Counted from the stretch's first letter, positions 1-8,943 are shown. The stretch: 64,000 bases of DNA from an uncultured bacterium (GCA_942636505.2 CALOGB020000056.1:186001-250000), one strand, 5' to 3'. Numbers and translations: made by a program. The notes: generated by a model from the sequence alone, not told the origin.

Positions 1-32
1 CCTACGGCCTGACGCTGCGCTCGCGCTTCTGA
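1..32 (+). CDS. C-terminal end of a probable outer-membrane beta-barrel protein (partial)
   Basis: Only the last nine codons are in the window. Read from position 3 they give YGLTLRSRF followed by TGA at 30-32. Alternating hydrophobic residues ending in a terminal phenylalanine are the usual BamA-recognised C-terminus of outer-membrane barrels such as TonB-dependent receptors. The strong terminator directly downstream supports a gene end here. The family cannot be told from nine residues. Confidence 0.5.
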   Translation, partial: YGLTLRSRF

Positions 33-48
33 TCGGATGACTGAATGA

Positions 49-84
49 AAAAGCCGGCCCGCAGTTCGCTGCGGGCCGGCTTTT
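49..84 (+). terminator. Rho-independent terminator with TTCG tetraloop
   Basis: A perfect 16-bp stem (49-64 with 69-84) encloses the stable TTCG loop at 65-68. It is A-rich on the 5' side and ends in a T-run on the 3' side. It closes the truncated gene at the window start and, because the A-run precedes the stem, may also stop glnD transcription arriving from the other strand. Confidence 0.9.
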
Positions 85-145
85 CCGTGCTCGGGCTCCG
101 TGAAAACCCCGGTTCTCCTGCGAACGCAGGAGAACCGGAAGCGCG

Positions 146-2893
146 CTAAGCGGCCAGATCGATCTCTTCGCCTGCCGCCGCCGCCAGCAGCCGCCGCTCC
201 AGCGTCCTCAACCGCGCGGGCTGGGTGATCCGATCGCCGGTCAGGTCCGTGACGTAGAAGGTATCCACGGCCCGCTCGCCATAGGTCGCGACGTGCGCGG
301 AGTGAATCGTCACCTTCGACTGGAACAGCGCGTTGGCGAGTTGATTCAGCAGCGCCGGCCGATCGCGCGCATTGACCTCGACCACCGTGAACCGGTTCGA
401 CGCCTTGTTGTCGACCAGCGCATTCGGCACGATGTCGAACGCCTCCGCGCGCGTGCGGGGAAGCGGTTTCGCGACGAGGCGGTCGGCAAGCTTGCCGCGG
501 TTGGCGAGCGCGTCCTCGATTGCCGTCTTCAAACGGGAAAGCTGCCCGGACTCGTCGAACGGCCGCCCGAACGGATCCTGCACGAGGAAGTTGTCGACGG
601 CCATTCCATCGCGCGTGGTATGGATGCGGGCGTCGATGATATTGCCGCCGGCGACGTGGATCGCGCCTGCGATGCGGTAGAACAACCCGGGATGATCGGC
701 GGCGTAGATCGTCACCAAGGTGGCGCCGCGCCCAGGATAGACATGTGCGTCGATCGCGAGTTGCGCGTCGCCCGTGGTCGCCAGGAAGCGGGCGTTGTGC
801 GCCAGCACGTCTTCGGGTTCGGCAATCCAATAGGCTTCGGGGAGCCGGTGAACGAGCGTCGCGAACGACTCCTCACTCCAGCCTAGCGCGTCCCGCAGAT
901 GCTGCTGCTTGGCCGCAATCCGCTCGGCACGACCCTTTTGCTTATGGCCCAGCCGCAGGACTTCCTCGGCCGATTCGTAGAGGTCGCCGAGCAACTGGCG
1001 TTTCCAGCCGTTCCACACGCCCGGTCCGACCGCGCGGATGTCGACGATCGTCAGCGTGAGCAGCAGGCGAAGGCGCTCCGGGCTTTGCACCACGTCGCAG
1101 AAATCGAGGATCGTCTTGAAGTCGCTGAGGTCGCGCTTGAACGCGGTGGCGGACATCAGCAGGTGCCAGCGCACCAGCCAGGCGACGGTCTCGGTTTCGG
1201 CAGGCGTCAGGCCGAAGCGTGGGCACAGGCGCTGCGCCACCTCCGCCCCGAGGATCGAATGATCGCCGCCGCGGCCCTTGGCGATATCGTGAAGCAAGAC
1301 CGCAACGTACAGCGCGCGCCGCGACACGATCTGTTCGAAGATCGCACTGGCGAGCGGATGATCTTCCTTCAGCGTGCCGTTCTCGATCCGCGCGAGCAGA
1401 CCGATGGCGCGGATGGTGTGCTCGTCGACGGTGTAGTGGTGGTACATGTCGAACTGCATCTGCGCGACGACGCGCGCGAAATCGGGCACGAAGCGGCCGA
1501 ACACGCCGGCTTCGTTCATCCAGCGCAGCACGAGTTCGGGATCGCGGGGCGAGGTCAGCACGTCGAGGAACAGCGCGTTCGCCGTCGGGCTGGTGCGGAC
1601 GTCGTCGACCAGCTTGGCATCTCGCGCGGCGGCGCGCATCGCCAGCGGGTGGATCTCGACGCCGTGCTTGTCAGCGAGCTGGAAGATCTCGATCAGGCGT
1701 TCGGGATCTGCCCGGAAGAAGTCGTCGCTTGGCAGCGCGAGCCGCCCGCGATCGAGCACGAAGCCGTTGAGCTTGCGCGGAGAGCGTCGGATCGTCGGCA
1801 GACCGAAACGCCGTCCCCGCGCCGCGAACTTCTCGTCGAGATGCGCGAGGAAGACGCCGCTGAGCGTGCCGACAGTCTTCGCCTGCAGGAAATAGAATTG
1901 CATGAAGCGCTCGACCTTCGACTTGCCGGGTCGGTCGGAGAACCGCATCCGGTCGGCGATCTCGCGTTGCAGGTCGAACGTCAGCCTATCTTCGGCGCGG
2001 CCGGTGATGCTGTGCAGGTGGCAGCGCACCGCCTGGAAGAAATTGTCGGCGCGGTGGAACAGCCGGTATTCGGCCTTGGTGAACAGCCCGACCTCGACCA
2101 GTTCGGCGGCGCGCTGGACGTCGTAGATGTATTTGCCGATCCAGAACAACGCGTGGAGATCGCGCAAGCCGCCCTTGCCCTCCTTGACGTTGGGTTCGAC
2201 GACGTAGCGCGTATCGCCCATCTTGCGGTGCCGCGCGTCGCGTTCGGCGAGCTTGTCGGCGATGAAGGTGCGGGCGGTGTCGGCCTGGACCTCGGTCTTG
2301 AAACGGTGAGACGCCTGTTCGTACAGATCGGTGTCGCCGCAGACGTAGCGTGCTTCGAGCAATGCGGTGCGGACGGTGACGTCGCTCTTGGCCTGGCGGA
2401 CCATTTCGTCGAGCGAGCGGCTGGATTGGCCGAGCTTCAGCCCGAGATCCCACAGCGCGTAGAGCATCGATTCGATCACGCGCTCGGCCCAGGGCGTCTG
2501 CTTGCCGGGGGTCAGGAAGCCGATGTCGACGTCCGAATGCGGCGCCATTTCCGCGCGGCCGTAACCGCCGACGGCGATGAGCGTGAGGCGCTCGCCCGCG
2601 GTGGGATTGGGCAGGGGGTAGAGCCGCTGCGTCGTAAAATCGAACAGGATGCGGAGCAGCGCGTCGATCAGATATGCCTGCGCACTCGATGCTTCCAATC
2701 CGCGCGATGGGTGTTCGACGAGGCGACGTTCGACTTCTACCCGGCCTTTCTCCAGCGCCGCCTTCAGCAGCGTGGTCGCGTCGCGTCGGAGCGCGGTCGG
2801 GTCGACGCCCTCCAGCGCGGCAATGGTTTCGGCGACGGCGCGGCGATCGATGATCGTGCGACGGTTGGGGAGGTGATCGAAGCGGCCGGACAT
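146..2893 (-). CDS. glnD: Bifunctional [protein-PII] uridylyltransferase / uridylyl-removing enzyme GlnD
   Basis: GlnD uridylylates PII proteins when glutamine is low and de-uridylylates them when it is high, setting nitrogen assimilation. The 915-residue protein has the full domain order. The nucleotidyltransferase motif GGYGRAEM followed by SDVDIGFL lies near residue 107. An HD phosphohydrolase motif (HDIAKGRGGDHS) lies near 533. Two C-terminal ACT domains, which sense glutamine, start near 715 and 830. The start at MSGRFDHL is chosen because family homology begins there. The reading frame stays open upstream to about 3409, but that part is the shadow of hom on the other strand. The gene is divergent from hom across a 91-bp gap. 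Confidence 0.96.
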   Translation of the reverse strand: MSGRFDHLPNRRTIIDRRAVAETIAALEGVDPTALRRDATTLLKAALEKGRVEVERRLVEHPSRGLEASSAQAYLIDALLRILFDFTTQRLYPLPNPTAGERLTLIAVGGYGRAEMAPHSDVDIGFLTPGKQTPWAERVIESMLYALWDLGLKLGQSSRSLDEMVRQAKSDVTVRTALLEARYVCGDTDLYEQASHRFKTEVQADTARTFIADKLAERDARHRKMGDTRYVVEPNVKEGKGGLRDLHALFWIGKYIYDVQRAAELVEVGLFTKAEYRLFHRADNFFQAVRCHLHSITGRAEDRLTFDLQREIADRMRFSDRPGKSKVERFMQFYFLQAKTVGTLSGVFLAHLDEKFAARGRRFGLPTIRRSPRKLNGFVLDRGRLALPSDDFFRADPERLIEIFQLADKHGVEIHPLAMRAAARDAKLVDDVRTSPTANALFLDVLTSPRDPELVLRWMNEAGVFGRFVPDFARVVAQMQFDMYHHYTVDEHTIRAIGLLARIENGTLKEDHPLASAIFEQIVSRRALYVAVLLHDIAKGRGGDHSILGAEVAQRLCPRFGLTPAETETVAWLVRWHLLMSATAFKRDLSDFKTILDFCDVVQSPERLRLLLTLTIVDIRAVGPGVWNGWKRQLLGDLYESAEEVLRLGHKQKGRAERIAAKQQHLRDALGWSEESFATLVHRLPEAYWIAEPEDVLAHNARFLATTGDAQLAIDAHVYPGRGATLVTIYAADHPGLFYRIAGAIHVAGGNIIDARIHTTRDGMAVDNFLVQDPFGRPFDESGQLSRLKTAIEDALANRGKLADRLVAKPLPRTRAEAFDIVPNALVDNKASNRFTVVEVNARDRPALLNQLANALFQSKVTIHSAHVATYGERAVDTFYVTDLTGDRITQPARLRTLERRLLAAAAGEEIDLAA

Positions 2894-2984
2894 GACGCTC
2901 AGATAGAGGCGCCGGGCGCGTGCGTCATCAGGATTGCGCAAAACGTCCGCGAAACGTAACCGGACGCGCGAGTGGAGGACGAAA

Positions 2985-4274
2985 ATGAGCGAACCATTGC
3001 GCGTGGCCCTTGCGGGCCTGGGGACCGTTGGCGGCGGGGTGATCCGATTGCTGGATGCGAACCGCGAGTTGATTGCGAGACGGGCTGGGCGCGAGATCGA
3101 GATCGTCGCGGTGTCCGCGCGCGACCGCGGCAAGGATCGCGGCGTGGATCTGTCGCGGTTCGCGTGGGTCGACGATACGACCGCGCTGGCAAAGCAGCCG
3201 GAGGCGGATGTCGTGGTCGAGCTGATCGGGGGATCCGACGGACCGGCGCTGACGCTCGCGCGGAGCACGCTGGGGGCGGGGCGGAGTTTCGTCACCGCGA
3301 ACAAGGCAATGATCGCGCACCACGGGCTCGAACTCGCGCAGGCAGCCGAAGGGGCAGGCGTCGCGCTGAAGTTCGAGGCCGCGGTCGCGGGCGGCATCCC
3401 GGTCATCAAAGGCCTGCGTGAAGGCGCCGCGGCGAACGAGATCGCGCGTGTTTATGGGATCCTGAACGGTACCTGCAATTTCATACTTTCGAAGATGGAA
3501 TCCGAAGGTCGCGACTTTGCCGAGGTGCTGGCGGAAGCGCAGGCGCTTGGGTTTGCGGAATCCGACCCGAGTTTCGACATCGACGGCGTCGATGCCGCGC
3601 ACAAGCTGTCGATCCTGGCGGCAGTCGCGTTCGGGACACAGCCGGCGTTCGACGACGTCGCGATCAGCGGTATCCGGCATCTGCTGGGTGCGGACATCGC
3701 CGAGGCTGCGGCTTTGGGATATCGCGTGCGGCTGCTCGGGCTGGCGGAAGCGGGCCCGGACGGACTGTTCCAGCGCGTCCATCCGCATCTGGTGCCGATC
3801 GATCACCCGTTGGCGCACGTTACCGGCTCGCTCAACGCGGTCGTGGCGGAGGGCAATTTCGTCGGTCGCCTGTTGTTCCAGGGTGCGGGTGCGGGCGATG
3901 GCCCGACCGCGAGCGCGGTAGTGGCCGACCTGATCGACATCGCTCGCGGCGAGTTCGGCCCGCCGTTCGCGATGCCGGTCGTCTCGCTGACGGCGGCACC
4001 CAAGGCGGACAGCGGCGAGCGGCGGGGGCGTGCGTATTTGCGCTTCACCGTGGCGGACCGGGTTGGCGTGCTGGCTGAGATCGCGGCTGCGATGCGTGAT
4101 GCGGGTGTCTCGATCGAGAGCCTGATCCAGCGCGGCGCGATTGCGGATGGCAGCGTGCTGGTGGCGATCGTGACGCACGAGAGCCCGGAACGCTCGATCG
4201 CCCAGGCGCTGGAGAAGCTACGGGGGTCGCAAAGTCTCGTGGGGCAGCCGATGTGGATGCATATTCTGGATTGA
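2985..4274 (+). CDS. hom: Homoserine dehydrogenase
   Basis: Reduces aspartate-4-semialdehyde to homoserine with NAD(P)H, the branch point to threonine and methionine. The protein has 429 residues. A Rossmann motif GLGTVGGGV starts near residue 9, the catalytic region with GILNGTCNFILSKM lies near 157, and a C-terminal ACT domain near 349-420 is the expected site for threonine feedback. The ATG at 2985 is preceded by GGAGG at 2974-2978, which decides the start. The intergenic region to glnD carries CGTCCG (2943-2948) and CGGACG (2960-2965) as an inverted pair, a possible operator. The gene is followed by two intergenic repeats, not by another pathway gene. Confidence 0.95.
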   Translation: MSEPLRVALAGLGTVGGGVIRLLDANRELIARRAGREIEIVAVSARDRGKDRGVDLSRFAWVDDTTALAKQPEADVVVELIGGSDGPALTLARSTLGAGRSFVTANKAMIAHHGLELAQAAEGAGVALKFEAAVAGGIPVIKGLREGAAANEIARVYGILNGTCNFILSKMESEGRDFAEVLAEAQALGFAESDPSFDIDGVDAAHKLSILAAVAFGTQPAFDDVAISGIRHLLGADIAEAAALGYRVRLLGLAEAGPDGLFQRVHPHLVPIDHPLAHVTGSLNAVVAEGNFVGRLLFQGAGAGDGPTASAVVADLIDIARGEFGPPFAMPVVSLTAAPKADSGERRGRAYLRFTVADRVGVLAEIAAAMRDAGVSIESLIQRGAIADGSVLVAIVTHESPERSIAQALEKLRGSQSLVGQPMWMHILD

Positions 4275-4294
4275 TGGTCCGCCAGTCCTTGAGC

Positions 4295-4403
4295 ACCACC
4301 ACCCCGACGGAGGCCGGGCCCAATTGGACAGGTTGCAGTAACGATATGCGCTTTTCGTTAGCGCCGTCCCCCAATTGGGCCCCGGCCTTCGCCGGGGTGG
4401 TGG
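4295..4403. repeat. Intergenic inverted-repeat doublet, family A
   Basis: Two imperfect inverted arms carry the family-A core: CCACCCCGG, then GGAGGCCGGG and CCCAATTGG on one side, and the mirror CCAATTGGGCCCCGG with CGCCGGGGTGG on the other. About 45 bp of unrelated spacer separates them. It lies directly after hom. Other copies are at 12386, 27473, 48885 and 62698. Confidence 0.85.
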
Positions 4404-4422
4404 ACAGCAAGGCTACCTCCTC

Positions 4423-4481
4423 CTTGTTCTCCCGCGAAAGCGGGAGCCCAGACTGGGTCCCCGCCATCGCGGGGAAACAAG
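4423..4481. repeat. Palindromic repeat, family B (59 bp)
   Basis: Outer arms CTTGTT and AACAAG enclose two small hairpins (TCCCGC/GCGGGA and CCCCGC/GCGGGG) around a central CCCA-gact-GGG. Copies of the same 59-bp plan occur at 38847 and 62608, with slightly shorter ones at 27611 and 48789. The copy is about 20 bp from the family-A repeat before it. Two close hairpins could also terminate hom transcription. Confidence 0.85.
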
Positions 4482-4540
4482 GGGAGGGCGATCGTGCTGA
4501 AGTGAGGCGCCGAGCTACCTTACTCCACCGACGCATTCGC

Positions 4541-4969
4541 CTAGTTCACTGAGCCGACGGGTCCATCGAGATCGATCGGCAAGCGGCCGCGTTTGTCGGG
4601 TTTCTTCGCGAGGGCGCTTTTGATCAACCCTACCGCGGCCTTCGCGATCGGGGCGATCGGTGGGCCGAAGCCGACTTGGCATCCTCCCTGTCGCGCCGCA
4701 CACGGTGTATCGGACAATTCCAGGGCGCGGACGGCGGTGAGGTTGGGGTTGGACGCGACGGCGTGATCGGACGGGCCGCGATCGTCGCGCATTGGCAGGC
4801 GTGGGGTGGTCGTCGCGGATTTGCCGCAGACGACGACTTCGTTCCCATCCTTCGTCTGCGTGGCGCACGGGTCGACGAGGATCGAGAAGCGCTCCGGCAC
4901 CGGCGGTGCCGCGGGCGCAGCGGTGGTGGCAGACGCTTGGAGCAGCGCGTACAGGATGATGGCGAACAT
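4541..4969 (-). CDS. Small secreted protein of unknown function, paralogue 1
   Basis: I do not recognise this 142-residue protein. It starts with a hydrophobic segment (MFAIILYALLQASA) that looks like a signal peptide, then a Pro/Ala-rich linker. It has four cysteines, in DPCA, VVVCG, DTPCAA and GGCQVG, likely forming disulfides in the periplasm. The start has an AAGGAC ribosome site just upstream. It lies 10 bp downstream of the next gene (5315-4980), probably as one transcript, and shares with it a cysteine followed by an acidic stretch, the motif V(V/T)VCG and then a RLP/RVP region, so the two look like an old duplication. Confidence 0.75.
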   Translation of the reverse strand: MFAIILYALLQASATTAAPAAPPVPERFSILVDPCATQTKDGNEVVVCGKSATTTPRLPMRDDRGPSDHAVASNPNLTAVRALELSDTPCAARQGGCQVGFGPPIAPIAKAAVGLIKSALAKKPDKRGRLPIDLDGPVGSVN

Positions 4970-4979
4970 GGTCAGGTCC

Positions 4980-5315
4980 TTACGGCGCGGACTTGCGGAA
5001 CGACGTGCCGCCTTCGCCGCCGACCGTCATCGTGACACCCGCCATCCCGCCGCCGACCTGGAATGGACTGAGATCGCCAAGCGGGGAGGTGCGATTGAGA
5101 AGGCGGGGGCGCTCGTTGCGGACGCTCTCATGCTTGGGGTCGCCCGGTTCATGGACGACGAGCGGCACGCGAAATCGGTCTGCGGTGCGCATCCCGCAGA
5201 CGGTAATGTCGGTCTCGTCAGCGCTCTGGATACAGAATTGCTCGGCGGCCATGCGGGCCCTGGCGGTTGCCATCAGCGGGTCTTCGATCAGTATCGACAG
5301 CAGCATCGCGAGCAT
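4980..5315 (-). CDS. Small secreted protein of unknown function, paralogue 2
   Basis: The function of this 111-residue protein is unknown. The ATG at 5315 is chosen because GGGAGG lies about 6 nt upstream; an ATG seven codons earlier lacks this. The N-terminus (MLAMLLSILIEDPL) is hydrophobic but short for a classical signal peptide. The conserved pair is FCIQSADE and DITVCGMR, matching the cysteine motifs of the next gene. The C-terminal half is Gly-rich with a GGGMAGVTMTVGGEGG stretch. The gene pair is the only content between hom and the CoA-binding protein. Confidence 0.7.
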   Translation of the reverse strand: MLAMLLSILIEDPLMATARARMAAEQFCIQSADETDITVCGMRTADRFRVPLVVHEPGDPKHESVRNERPRLLNRTSPLGDLSPFQVGGGMAGVTMTVGGEGGTSFRKSAP

Positions 5316-5370
5316 CGGCGCCTCCCGGACAGACACGCAGACTGGCCGCGATCGTCGGGGAGGGCAAGCG

Positions 5371-5802
5371 TCATTGCTCTATCTTGGCGACCCCGAGCCG
5401 GGGAATGTCGATCGCCGGGCAGCGGTCCATCACGACTTGGAGGCCGGCGGCTTCGGCGCGTGCCGCGGCCTCTTCGTTGACCACGCCTAGCTGCATCCAG
5501 ACGGCCTTCGCCCCTGCTGCGATTGCCTGATCGACCGCTTCGCCAGCAGCAGCCGAGTTGCGGAAGATGTCGACGATGTCGATCGGGTCGCCGAGTTGCG
5601 ACAGGTCTCGGAAGACGAACTCGCCGTGGACGTGCTCACCGGTGATCTGAGGGTTTACCGGGATCACGCGGTAGCCGTGTGCCTGAAGCTTCGCCATCAC
5701 GCCGTAGGAAGGACGATCGGGGCGGTCCGAGGCGCCGATCATCGCGATCGTGCGGGCGTTTTCGAGCAAAGACTTGATGTCGGCATCGGCGGTCAACGGC
5801 AT
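5371..5802 (-). CDS. CoA-binding domain protein (YccU family)
   Basis: A 143-residue single-domain Rossmann-like protein of the CoA_binding_2 family, related to the CoA-binding domain of succinyl-CoA synthetase. Visible features are IAMIGASDRPDRPSYGVM near the N-terminus (nucleotide-binding loop), VIPVNPQ, and the C-terminal MDRCPAIDIPRL typical of the family. The cellular role of this family is not established. The start at 5802 is preceded by GGAGG with a 5-nt spacer; an earlier in-frame ATG at 5817 would put that ribosome site inside the gene. Confidence 0.85.
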   Translation of the reverse strand: MPLTADADIKSLLENARTIAMIGASDRPDRPSYGVMAKLQAHGYRVIPVNPQITGEHVHGEFVFRDLSQLGDPIDIVDIFRNSAAAGEAVDQAIAAGAKAVWMQLGVVNEEAAARAEAAGLQVVMDRCPAIDIPRLGVAKIEQ

Positions 5803-5900
5803 CGATGCCTCCTGCAAGAAGAAACCTGGTCCGCTCGTACCGCGACTCTACGCGTCGGGTACGACCGGTAATAACACAACGTGGATCAGGCCTGCGGGTT

Positions 5901-6851
5901 TCACAGTTTTCCGAGCCATGCGACGACCTGAGCCGCGATCGGCATGAAAATCATATCGTCCGGGTTCGAGGCGGGCGGCGTGCCGGCATCGGACGCGGTG
6001 CGGATCGAGATCGTCAGTGGGACGCGGCCGAGGAACGGAATGCCGAGTTCGCGCGCCGCCGCCTCTGCGCCACCATTGCCGAACGGGTCCGACGCCTCGC
6101 CGCAATGCGGGCAGATATAGCCGGCCATGTTCTCGACTAGGCCAATGATCGGGATGCCGGCCTTTTCAAACAGGTCGATCGCGCGGCGCGCGTCGATCAA
6201 CGCGAGATCCTGTGGGGTCGAGACGATCACCGCGCCCGCGGGGCGGTATTTCTGGACCATCGTCAGCTGGACGTCGCCGGTCCCGGGCGGCAGGTCGAGC
6301 ACCAGCGTATCGGTCACGCCCCAGTCCGCCTCGACCAGCTGGCCGAGCGCGCCCGCCGCCATCGGCCCGCGCCACGCGATCGCCTTGCCGGGCTCGACGA
6401 GCTGGCCCATCGACAATAATGGCACACCGTACGGGGTGGGGACGGGGTCGAGCACCTTGTCCTTCGCGGTCGGCCGCGTGCCCTCGACGTTCATAAGCCG
6501 GGGCTGCGACGGGCCGTAGATATCAGCGTCGACCAGCCCGACGCGGCGACCTGCACGCGACATCGCGATGGCGAGGTTGGCCGCGAGCGTCGACTTGCCG
6601 ACGCCACCCTTGCCGCTGGCGACCGCGATGAGCCGGCGGGTCGAGCGCTCGGCCGTCAGCGCGATCCGTACCTCGGAGATGCCGGGCTGCGTCGCGGCCA
6701 CCCGCACGGTCGCTTCCAGCGCATCGCGCGCCTGCGGGTCAAGCCCGGTCGCATCGATGATGATGCCCGCTCGGGTCCCTTCGAGCCGGACGGTCGCCCG
6801 CTTGCCCGCTACCGCAGCAACCGCCGCCTTTACGCCTTCGATGTCGATCAT
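5901..6851 (-). CDS. mrp: Mrp/ApbC-type P-loop ATPase, Fe-S cluster carrier
   Basis: A 316-residue cytosolic protein of the MinD/Mrp/NBP35 family that binds and transfers [4Fe-4S] clusters. An N-terminal DUF59-like domain (about 1-65) precedes the deviant Walker A motif SGKGGVGKST at 79-88. The pair CPHC near residue 248 is the cluster ligand at the dimer interface. It is divergent from hflK with a 70-bp gap. It fits the Fe-S theme of the window together with suf, nfu, miaB and acnA. Confidence 0.93.
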   Translation of the reverse strand: MIDIEGVKAAVAAVAGKRATVRLEGTRAGIIIDATGLDPQARDALEATVRVAATQPGISEVRIALTAERSTRRLIAVASGKGGVGKSTLAANLAIAMSRAGRRVGLVDADIYGPSQPRLMNVEGTRPTAKDKVLDPVPTPYGVPLLSMGQLVEPGKAIAWRGPMAAGALGQLVEADWGVTDTLVLDLPPGTGDVQLTMVQKYRPAGAVIVSTPQDLALIDARRAIDLFEKAGIPIIGLVENMAGYICPHCGEASDPFGNGGAEAAARELGIPFLGRVPLTISIRTASDAGTPPASNPDDMIFMPIAAQVVAWLGKL

Positions 6852-6921
6852 CCGCGCCAGATAGGACCGCTAAGGCCGCTTGGCACTGTTTTTCCGCCAG
6901 CGCACACCTATAAAGGTTGGT

Positions 6922-8055
6922 ATGACGATCTTCTCGCGCTGGTTCCGGCGCCCCGATATCCTCGCCACCGAAACACCGAAAGGCCCTTGGGGCGGCTCGG
7001 GCGACGACGGTAACAGCGGCCCGCGTAATCCCTGGGCGCAACCTCCAGGTGGCCGCAAGCCTGCCGCCAAGCCGACCGCGCTCGACGAGTTCCTGCGTAA
7101 AGCGCGCGGCTCGGGCGGCGGCGGTGGCGGCACGGGCGGCTTCGGCGGCCTGCCCTCGGGCGCTAACGCCCGCGCGCTATGGGCGATCGGCGTCGCGATC
7201 ATCGCAGTCGTCTGGATCCTGTTCACCTCGGTCCACCAGATCGGCCCGCAGCAACGCGGCGTCGTCACCTATTTCGGCAAATACGCAGGCACGCTCGATC
7301 CGGGCGTTCGCCTGACGATGCCCGCGCCGATCGCCGACGTGACGGTGGTCGACGTGCAGAAGATTCGCACGGACAACTTCCCCGTCGGTGACGGTGAGAA
7401 CCTGACGCTGACCGGAGACCAGAACATCATCGACCTGGCGTATTCGGTCCGTTGGGACATCTCGGATCCGCGCGATTACGTGTTCCAGCTCGCCGAGCCG
7501 AACGACACCGTTCGGGCCGCTGCCGAGAGCGCGATGCGCGCGGTGGTGGCGACGACGACGCTAGACCAGGCGATCGGCACCGGCCGAACCGTCATCGAGC
7601 AGCGCGTCGCCGAACTTACGCAGCAGATCCTCAACGACTATAAGTCGGGCGTCCGTATTCAGGGCGTCGCGATCAAGCAGGCGGCTGCGCCCGCGCGGAT
7701 TGTCGAGGACTTCAACGCGGTTACCGCCGCGCAGCAGGAAGCGATCGCCAACCTCAACCAGTCGCGCTCGTATGCGCAACAGGTCGTGGCGCGCGCGCAG
7801 GGCGAGGCTGCGTCGTTCGACAAAGTCTACGAGCAGTATAAGCTCGCGCCAGAAGTGACACGCCGTCGTATGTATTACGAGACGATGGAGGCGGTGCTCG
7901 CCAAGAGCGACAAGACGATCGTCGAGACGCCGGGCGGCGTGGTGCCGTATCTGCCGCTGTCGAACGCCAAGCGCCTGCCAAACCCCGAGGCTGTCCAGTC
8001 GACACCAGCGCCTGCCGCGGCGGCGACTGCCCCCCAGTCTGGAGCTGCCCAGTGA
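6922..8055 (+). CDS. hflK: FtsH protease modulator HflK
   Basis: HflK and HflC form a membrane ring around the FtsH protease on the periplasmic side. The 377-residue protein begins with a Gly/Pro-rich cytosolic tail, has one membrane segment at about 83-104, then an SPFH/band-7 domain containing QQRGVVTYFGKY. The C-terminal tail is Ala/Pro-rich. The ATG at 6922 is chosen because AAAGG lies 6 nt before it; the in-frame ATG at 6880 would add residues not expected in the family. The stop overlaps the GTG of hflC. Confidence 0.94.
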   Translation: MTIFSRWFRRPDILATETPKGPWGGSGDDGNSGPRNPWAQPPGGRKPAAKPTALDEFLRKARGSGGGGGGTGGFGGLPSGANARALWAIGVAIIAVVWILFTSVHQIGPQQRGVVTYFGKYAGTLDPGVRLTMPAPIADVTVVDVQKIRTDNFPVGDGENLTLTGDQNIIDLAYSVRWDISDPRDYVFQLAEPNDTVRAAAESAMRAVVATTTLDQAIGTGRTVIEQRVAELTQQILNDYKSGVRIQGVAIKQAAAPARIVEDFNAVTAAQQEAIANLNQSRSYAQQVVARAQGEAASFDKVYEQYKLAPEVTRRRMYYETMEAVLAKSDKTIVETPGGVVPYLPLSNAKRLPNPEAVQSTPAPAAAATAPQSGAAQ

Positions 8056-8918
8056 ACGCCGTGAGTTTCCGCAATCCGATCGTCGCCGGGATCATCGCGC
8101 TGCTGCTAGTGATCCTCGCCGCATCGACCTTCGCGATCGTGCCCGAGACGAAGCAGGCGGTGATCCTGCGCTTCGGCCAGCCGATCCGCACCGTCAACGC
8201 ATGGCAGCCGAACACGCAGTTCGGCCAGACTGGCGCCGGCCTGATCGCGCGCATCCCGTTCGTCGACCGCATCGTCTGGATCGACAAGCGCGTGCAGGAT
8301 CTGGAGCTCGACAACACGCTCGTGCTGTCGACCGACCAGCTTCGTCTCGAAGTCGATGCCTATGCGCGCTATCGGATCGTCGACCCGCGGAAAATGCGGA
8401 ACGCAGTCGGTAGCGAGGACCGGATTCCCGATCAGCTCCGCCCGATCCTCGGCTCGGCGCTGCGCAACGAACTCGGCAAGCGGCGCTTCGTCGAACTGCT
8501 TAGTCCCGAGCGCTCCGAACTGATGGACAACATCCAGAAGGGCCTCCAGCGCGTCGCCAGCCAGTACGGCGTCGAGATCGTCGATGTCCGCATTAAGCAG
8601 GCGAACCTGCCCGTCGGCTTGCCACTCGAAAGCGCGCTCAAGCGTATGTCGAGCGCGCGTCAGCAGGAGGCTATCACGATCCGCGCCGAAGGTCAGAAGC
8701 AGGCGCAGATCGTCCGCGCGCAGGCCGATGCGGATTCGGCGAAGATCTACGCCGAGAGCTTCGGCAAGGATGCCGATTTCTACGACTTCTACCGTGCGAT
8801 GCAGTCGTACCGGCACACGTTCGGTGCCGACGGTGGCCCGGCACCGGAAGGATCGACCTCGATCATTCTGTCGCCGAACAACAGTTACCTGAGGGAATTC
8901 GAGGGCCGCGGGCGTTGA
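8052..8918 (+). CDS. hflC: FtsH protease modulator HflC
   Basis: Partner of HflK in the band-7 ring that controls FtsH. The 288-residue protein has a membrane anchor at about 8-28 (IVAGIIALLLVILAASTFAI) followed by the SPFH domain with ETKQAVILRFGQP. It starts with GTG at 8052, overlapping the hflK stop by four bases (GTGA), so the pair is translationally coupled as expected for subunits needed in equal amounts. Confidence 0.94.
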   Translation: MNAVSFRNPIVAGIIALLLVILAASTFAIVPETKQAVILRFGQPIRTVNAWQPNTQFGQTGAGLIARIPFVDRIVWIDKRVQDLELDNTLVLSTDQLRLEVDAYARYRIVDPRKMRNAVGSEDRIPDQLRPILGSALRNELGKRRFVELLSPERSELMDNIQKGLQRVASQYGVEIVDVRIKQANLPVGLPLESALKRMSSARQQEAITIRAEGQKQAQIVRAQADADSAKIYAESFGKDADFYDFYRAMQSYRHTFGADGGPAPEGSTSIILSPNNSYLREFEGRGR

Positions 8919-8943
8919 GCCTGCGGAACCTTTGAACGCCGAG

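Noticed and set aside
899-2959. A 686-codon open frame opposite glnD
   Set aside because: It is the antisense shadow of glnD: GC-rich codons leave the other strand open. The translation is Arg/Ala/Glu/Asp-rich without any motif, while glnD is complete and recognisable.
4253-4552. ORFs running through family A and B repeats
   Set aside because: The repeats are open in several frames and give the same peptides (for example PNWAPAFAGV) at many sites in the window, which shows the translation comes from the repeat and not from a gene.
6880-6921. A sigma-70 promoter TTGGCA / CTATAA before hflK
   Set aside because: The spacing between the two boxes is about 22 bp and the -10-like box lies only 8 bp from the start codon and overlaps the ribosome site, so it does not fit.
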